Source of the DNA: Dillenia suffruticosa
Taxonomy: Eukaryota; Streptophyta; Magnoliopsida; Dilleniales; Dilleniaceae
Assembly: GCA_033439265.1 (NCBI GenBank)
Contig: JAVTVX010000031.1
Span: forward strand, 19,698,001-19,762,000
Length of the DNA stretch: 64,000 nt
Direction of reading: 5' to 3'
A program made the translations under genes and the position numbers. The notes below the pieces were generated by a model that did not search any database, was not told the origin of the DNA, and worked only from the letters and a program-made list of their open reading frames with translations. Within the stretch, counting starts at the first letter, position 1; every line of letters starts with the position of its first letter. Shown here one piece after another: positions 58,846 through 64,000 of this stretch.

Positions 58846-61800
58846 TATCTCAAAGTTTTTCATGACATATCCATTGAATATAACAAAAATTTTTTCGAGG
58901 CATCGATAATCTTCTAATTTTAAAGTGATGATATGTAATGATATTGTCATTTTCTTAGACAAAAATTATTTTAGGAATTGCATATACATATGAAGAAAAA
59001 GAATGTGTGAAGGCAAAATAGTTATTTTAATATTAATGTCTAGTTGATCAAGATACTGATATTTTTTAAATATAATATTAATTTCAAGTTTTATGCATGG
59101 AAAAAATAAATAAGGTAACTTAATTCGAATCGAATTTAATAAAATATCGATAGTTTAAAAAACAGTTATTTTAATTAAAGTAATAAAAAATATTATATAT
59201 AAAAAATATATGATTTTATAAAAAAAACAAATATTAATTATGTACAAATAAGATAAAAGTTTGACATAAAAATTTGATCTAATAATTATTAAAAGATAAA
59301 AAAGTTTAATTTGGCTTAATTCATTTCGACTTCTCTTATTTAAAATTTTCTAATTTTTTATCAAAGTGAAAAAGGTTTTTATTAGAAAGATAGTGTTTTA
59401 CAATAGAAATAAGAAATAAAATTTAAATTAACATTATATTAAAATTTTTATTTAATTTCAATTGCATTTAATTTCGATGTCTCTGCGGGGTAGTCTGGGA
59501 AATTCGTATTCTGGTAGGTCGGTGCTCCGCATGGTATTAGTAACAAAAGACAGGCTGCAAATGATTCCAAACGAATAATTTTTTACAGACCAAAATACCC
59601 CTTTCTTCATCAAAACCAAAATTTAGCCCCATAAGCTCACCGACTTGTTTGCTAGCATTCTCTATTTCACTCTCTCAACTTTTTTTTTTTAATAAATCAA
59701 TGATATTTTAAATTATATTCTAATTAATCTGATTCAAATTACTATAGAGTTTTTTAAGAAGAAATTATGTCAATATAATTTTTTTATTTTTAAAATTTAA
59801 ATTCAAATTGATCCAATATCTTTTCTATTAAATTAACTATCCGTTGATTCTCTCTCCTTTCTCTCTATCTCCCTCTCATTTTCTCTCTCAAACATTTGGT
59901 TAGGGACAATTGGCCCCTCTCACTAATCTAAATATCTTATAAATATAGAAATTCATATCATAATACATTTTATTTATCACATAAATTGATATTATTTTAT
60001 CATTTATTTATTTAATTTATAGAATATATATTTAATAAATAATCACTAAAATCTTGCCTAATCTTTTATGTTCTATTAATCACAAAATTTGTATAAAGGC
60101 ATTAATCTTTTTTGAAAATCATTACTCGTTTTTAAGTAATAAAAAAAAAGAAAAGTGAAATAATTAGAGGAAAAATGTTACTAAAAATTTGGAAGACAAT
60201 TGCAGAGGGGTAGTTCAGACAATTTGTTCAATCAGAAGGCATAATTGATTTGTTTTTTGCTACCCAAAGCTTGAAAATTACACCAGTTGAGTGGGTCACT
60301 AGTTTACTAAACTTGTGGCTTTCCTTTTTCGAAGAAGGATGAAAAAGCTTATTCTGCCATCAATGGTCCCAATTGTGACAAGTGGCTTGGAAAACACCCA
60401 TCTGATCATGTCATTGACCACAAGTTTTGGATTAAGGTCTCAACATGTTGGATTTAAATCGACCAATGAGGACATAAATAACACAAGCTTAAAGTTCAAT
60501 AAAACATGGAATCCTCATGTTGGAAATTTTGATTAAGCTTTAGATTGTGTGGGTGATTAAGCTAAGGAGGTCAAGTGATGAATAATTGATTGGATCATGC
60601 GCAAAAGTATTAGGGGTTTTTTTTTTTCGATAAACATCCGGAATCATACTATAATTTATTTGATTTGAATATTTGTAAATACTTTATTTAGAAAATTGAC
60701 TCTTTCAATATAGTTTTTTTCATTTTTAAGTTTTGAGTTTAAAAATTGATTAAAAAATTTAACGTCATAATCTATTACGTTAACTATTTGTTGATAATGG
60801 GACCTACCAAAAGTACGAGGTTTTTTTGATTTAACAAATGAATGTTACTAAAACTTTTTCCCTAAAATAGGGACACTTGTGCCTTAATCAAACGCATAAT
60901 GGTCCATTTGAGATATCAAGAGGGGGGGTGGACCTCTAATGTTTGATTATTAATCAATTTTAAGTCAATCAAAGGAGTGTTAGAAGACCCCATTTGAAAG
61001 GGTCCTTTTGATTTGGAAAAATGAAGTTTGTACCCTCTTTTTTGGGAACTTTTGCACAAGGATGGTAGGTGAGCCATTGTTTTCTCAATTTGAAGTGGAA
61101 TCATTAGGCATGATGCATGGGATGCTTGCTTTAATCCACCAAATACTTCTTTTCTTTTTTTAATATTAGCAAGTGTCGTCCTCGGGTAGGATGGAATCCC
61201 ATAAGTGAGTTACTATCTTGGTCACACTTTTATAATATTTTTTTTCTAATTTTTCTAAGGTCGAATTTTCTATGACTATTATTAATTACGTGTTAATGTT
61301 GTATATTCGGATTCTGATTTCAAAGATTTCAAAAAATTTTAATAGAATAGCTAATGAACTTTCAAACTCATAGAAATATTAAGAAATACTTAATAAACTT
61401 AGATTAGCACACGTTTTTTAAATTAAACTCAATTAATTTTTTTTGTATTATTAGTTTTTTTTTATTAATTGGCATTCGAGTTATTCAATTAATTCTGTTC
61501 AATTATTATGAAACTCATTTTTAGGTTGACTTTATCGATATTTGGTTTTTTATTTTTAATAATTGAATTTAAACTTTTACTTAAACATATTTATTGTTCC
61601 GATATTAGGCTTCCGTTGATACTTTTGTATTACTAGTTAAATTCAAATTATGTTAGTATTCGGCTTAAGCTGGCTCAAGTATTAGGCGTAGTCCACCATA
61701 TAAAAATTGGTCTATTGGAACAGGCTCGGTTGATCAACCCATTGAACCACATCGACTCCAATGTTTGGACCTAGGTGTCTCGATTCTGATACAAACATAG

Positions 61801-63274
61801 TAGCACCACATTCTTTCTCTAGAGAGACTTGGCACTGCAAATTGAATTGCCACATCAGCATATTGCCGCATGGCAGAGTAAGGTGTTTTGGGTGCTGACT
61901 TGGTAATGCCACGTCAATATGCATGCGTTGATGTTATTTACCACGTCATTTCAGATAAAAAAATTGATGGACAATCTGATTCTATCACGAATGGAGAGAT
62001 CAGCCGATGATACTTTTAGAAATTTGAAAACTCTCTTATAATATTTTGAAATTCAGATTTAAAAATTTGACTCATACTTTATGGACCGGAGGACTCGACA
62101 AGTAATTAATCCAAGTCCCTTTTATCTTTATGAATTGCATTGAACTCCCAGCGGGATGGATGCCCATTGAGAGAGGATCTTCAAATGATGATCAGAATCT
62201 ACCATTTAATTTTTTTTATTTTATTATTAATAAAATTTGAAATAGTTAAGATTTCTTGTGATTACCCAAATCTTAGACAGCGTACTGAATGAAGTTGCTT
62301 TACGTTCTTGTCAAAGTCACGCTCCCCCTCTTACAATAATTTTTGATTGGAAAATAATCACTATTGATCTAAGAATTTTTCAACTTAATTTTTTTATATT
62401 TAAAATCATATTTTGATTAATTTAATTTGAATATCTCCAAAAACCCTATTTAAGAAACGGTTTTTCTAATATATTCTTTTTAATTATCAAGTTTCTAATG
62501 TAAATATTGATTAAAAAATCTGGTACCCTATTCTATTAGAGTGATTACCCGTTAATTTTTTAGCTTATTCTTTAGAATTGTTTGATTTGAATATACACAT
62601 CACTATGTCTAAATTGTACAAATATTCGGATTTTGTTATTGTTACGTGAAACAAACAAGAAAAAAATTAGTAAATTTGATATCTATGTTGAATATATTAA
62701 AATTATTAAAATTTTGAACTGTATTAAATAGATTAAATTTTACGTAATAGTTTATATAAGAAAAGGATTTTAAAATTTATTTTGAATCGATTAATATACT
62801 TTTAAAAGATACTGAAGTAGATTGACATGCAAGATTCAATAGATCTGGCCTTTAACTCGGTTCGTCATATAATATTTTTTTGAATTTTTTTTTAGTACAA
62901 GAAGACATAAAAATGAAAACAAATTAAGTATTTTCATGTTTTTCTCGAAATTACTTTATGCAACAAGTAGCAAATGCGATCTCTAAGAGAGGACATAAAT
63001 TGGAGAGCAGGGTAGTATCTGAATGAATTTTTTAATACCATTAAAAAGAAGGGTACCCAAGAGGCTATACAACCTTAATGTTCAGCGAGAAAGAACAAGT
63101 ATTAATTCAAGTGTTCCTAAAGATGACTAAGCTATGCATGGATGAAAAATGAGGACCTTTGGTAGTATGAAACACAATGGGATGTGTATAGAATTTTGAA
63201 ACAAGTTGCTGGTTGGATGTATTGCAAGCCCACCGAAAGAAGACGGAGACCGTGCATGCCGACTTGCAGCGGAT

Positions 63275-63502
63275 GCGGCAAAAAGGTACCAACGTCTGAT
63301 GAGTCAGTTAGTTTGGAGACTGATACCCCTTAACCATGATCGGGAGTTCGATCCTCCATGAAAACGGAAAAATCAACGCTGGAAGACCTATCTCTCAATT
63401 AGACCGTACAAGCGGTCGATTCAAATTAATTAGAATGAAATCCCGAATACTGAGTTGGTGGGTTAGTCATGATACCCAAAAAAAAAAGCGGCAAAAAGGT
63501 AG
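63275..63502 (+). mobile_element. SINE-like retroposon with 14-bp target-site duplication
   Basis: The 14-bp repeat GCGGCAAAAAGGTA occurs at 63275-63288 and 63489-63502. The 200-bp insert between ends in a poly(A) run (63478-63488). It contains GAGTTCGATCCT (63343-63354), a good RNA polymerase III box B, and a weaker upstream box-A-like TAGTTTGGAG. The perfect duplication suggests a fairly recent insertion. The body shares phrases with the element at 16319-16525. Confidence 0.85.
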
Positions 63503-64000
63503 GATGCTTGGTTGAGTAATGCTATATATGACAAATGAGTTAAAAAAGATTAAATGGATCAATTTTTTTAGGAATAAATCACTACTACTCTGTAATCACC
63601 GGATTTGACTAAATTCGATTCGAGTCAATTTAGATCTTTAAGGACAAGTCTCTCATTGTGTTTGTTTTTTCTGTATATAAACTCAAATCTAAAATCTTAA
63701 TTAAGTAATATAACTATCCAACCACTAAACAAACTACATGTTGGTATATTAGATAAAATACTATTTAATTTAAATAAACAATTTTTAAAAATATGTTAAG
63801 CGAAACTGATATATAAATAAGGGCAGAGCCGAGGAGGATATGGGCTACGACTCCCTCTCCTGCCCTATAATTTTTTGAAAAAACAAAAAAATTAATACTC
63901 ATAAAAGTCTTAAGCGTTTTTCCCTGACTCCTATCTCTTATATTTCGTATTTCGCATACTAAATTAATTTCTGGGTTTTACCCTCATACATAGAATTTGG

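Larger units (their letters stand above)
58053..64000. other. Gene-free region at the window end
   Basis: After the SHOU4 leader and promoter (to about 58350) no gene is recognised. It holds an inverted-repeat element (58385-58845), AT-rich DNA, and a SINE-like element (63275-63502). The frames at 60315-60536 and 61712-61924 are open but match nothing I know. A segment near 61850-61950 shares GCCACGTCA and TGCTGATGTGGCA-like phrases with the inverted-repeat element. Confidence 0.5.

Noticed and set aside
60315..60536. 73-codon plus-strand frame near the window end
   Set aside because: No family resemblance, no splice partners and AT-rich flanks.
63330..63365. Possible tRNA gene because of a box B
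   Set aside because: No cloverleaf can be formed. The flanking duplication and poly(A) show it is a SINE.

Overview
The window is nuclear DNA of a dicot-type flowering plant. It is AT-rich with many short GT-AG introns, and its proteins match plant-specific families. Between the genes lie LTR retrotransposons, SINEs, a LINE fragment, an inverted-repeat element and many (GA/CT)n tracts. I cannot name the species. All gene models were built by hand from reading frame, splice sites and remembered family sequences. No alignment was run.

Nine protein-coding genes are supported. In order they are: (1) the 3' eleven exons of COP1 (257-5543, +), with the RING exons lying before the window; (2) a PFA-DSP tyrosine/inositol-phosphate phosphatase (7841-9154, +); (3) a seven-helix DUF3537 gustatory-receptor-like protein (13783-15676, +); (4, 5) a tandem pair of secreted type-I-like lipid transfer proteins (23973-24478 and 25801-26262, -); (6) a RIN4-like immune regulator (40562-41949, +); (7) an EH-domain/dynamin-like ATPase of the EHD family (44094-49618, 16 exons, +); (8) a peroxisomal short-chain dehydrogenase like IBR1/SDRA (51595-54043, +); (9) a SHOU4-type membrane protein (55050-58052, -).

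Two blocks are built of nested mobile DNA. At 18296-22677 a short LTR element lacking pol (320-bp LTRs, tRNA-Met primer site, an 8-residue tandem repeat in its sense strand) has its second LTR split by a 3.0-kb TG...CA solo LTR. At 27242-38298 a decayed Ty3/gypsy element on the minus strand has mutated protease, reverse transcriptase and integrase catalytic residues. Its gag is split by about 5.8 kb of other retroelement sequence. Smaller insertions include two SINE-like elements with perfect 14-bp target-site duplications, a 5S-rRNA-like (Cassandra-type) segment inside an EHD intron, a LINE tail inside an SDR intron, and an inverted-repeat element near 58.4-58.8 kb.

The genes do not form an operon or an obvious cluster, as expected for a plant. 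Their roles are light signalling (COP1), phosphatase signalling, lipid transfer, immunity (RIN4), endocytic traffic (EHD), peroxisomal auxin-precursor or lipid metabolism (SDR) and cellulose synthase traffic (SHOU4). I saw no wholly new gene system. The least understood items are the DUF3537 receptor-like protein, the repeat-coding short LTR element and the 5S-bearing fragment.
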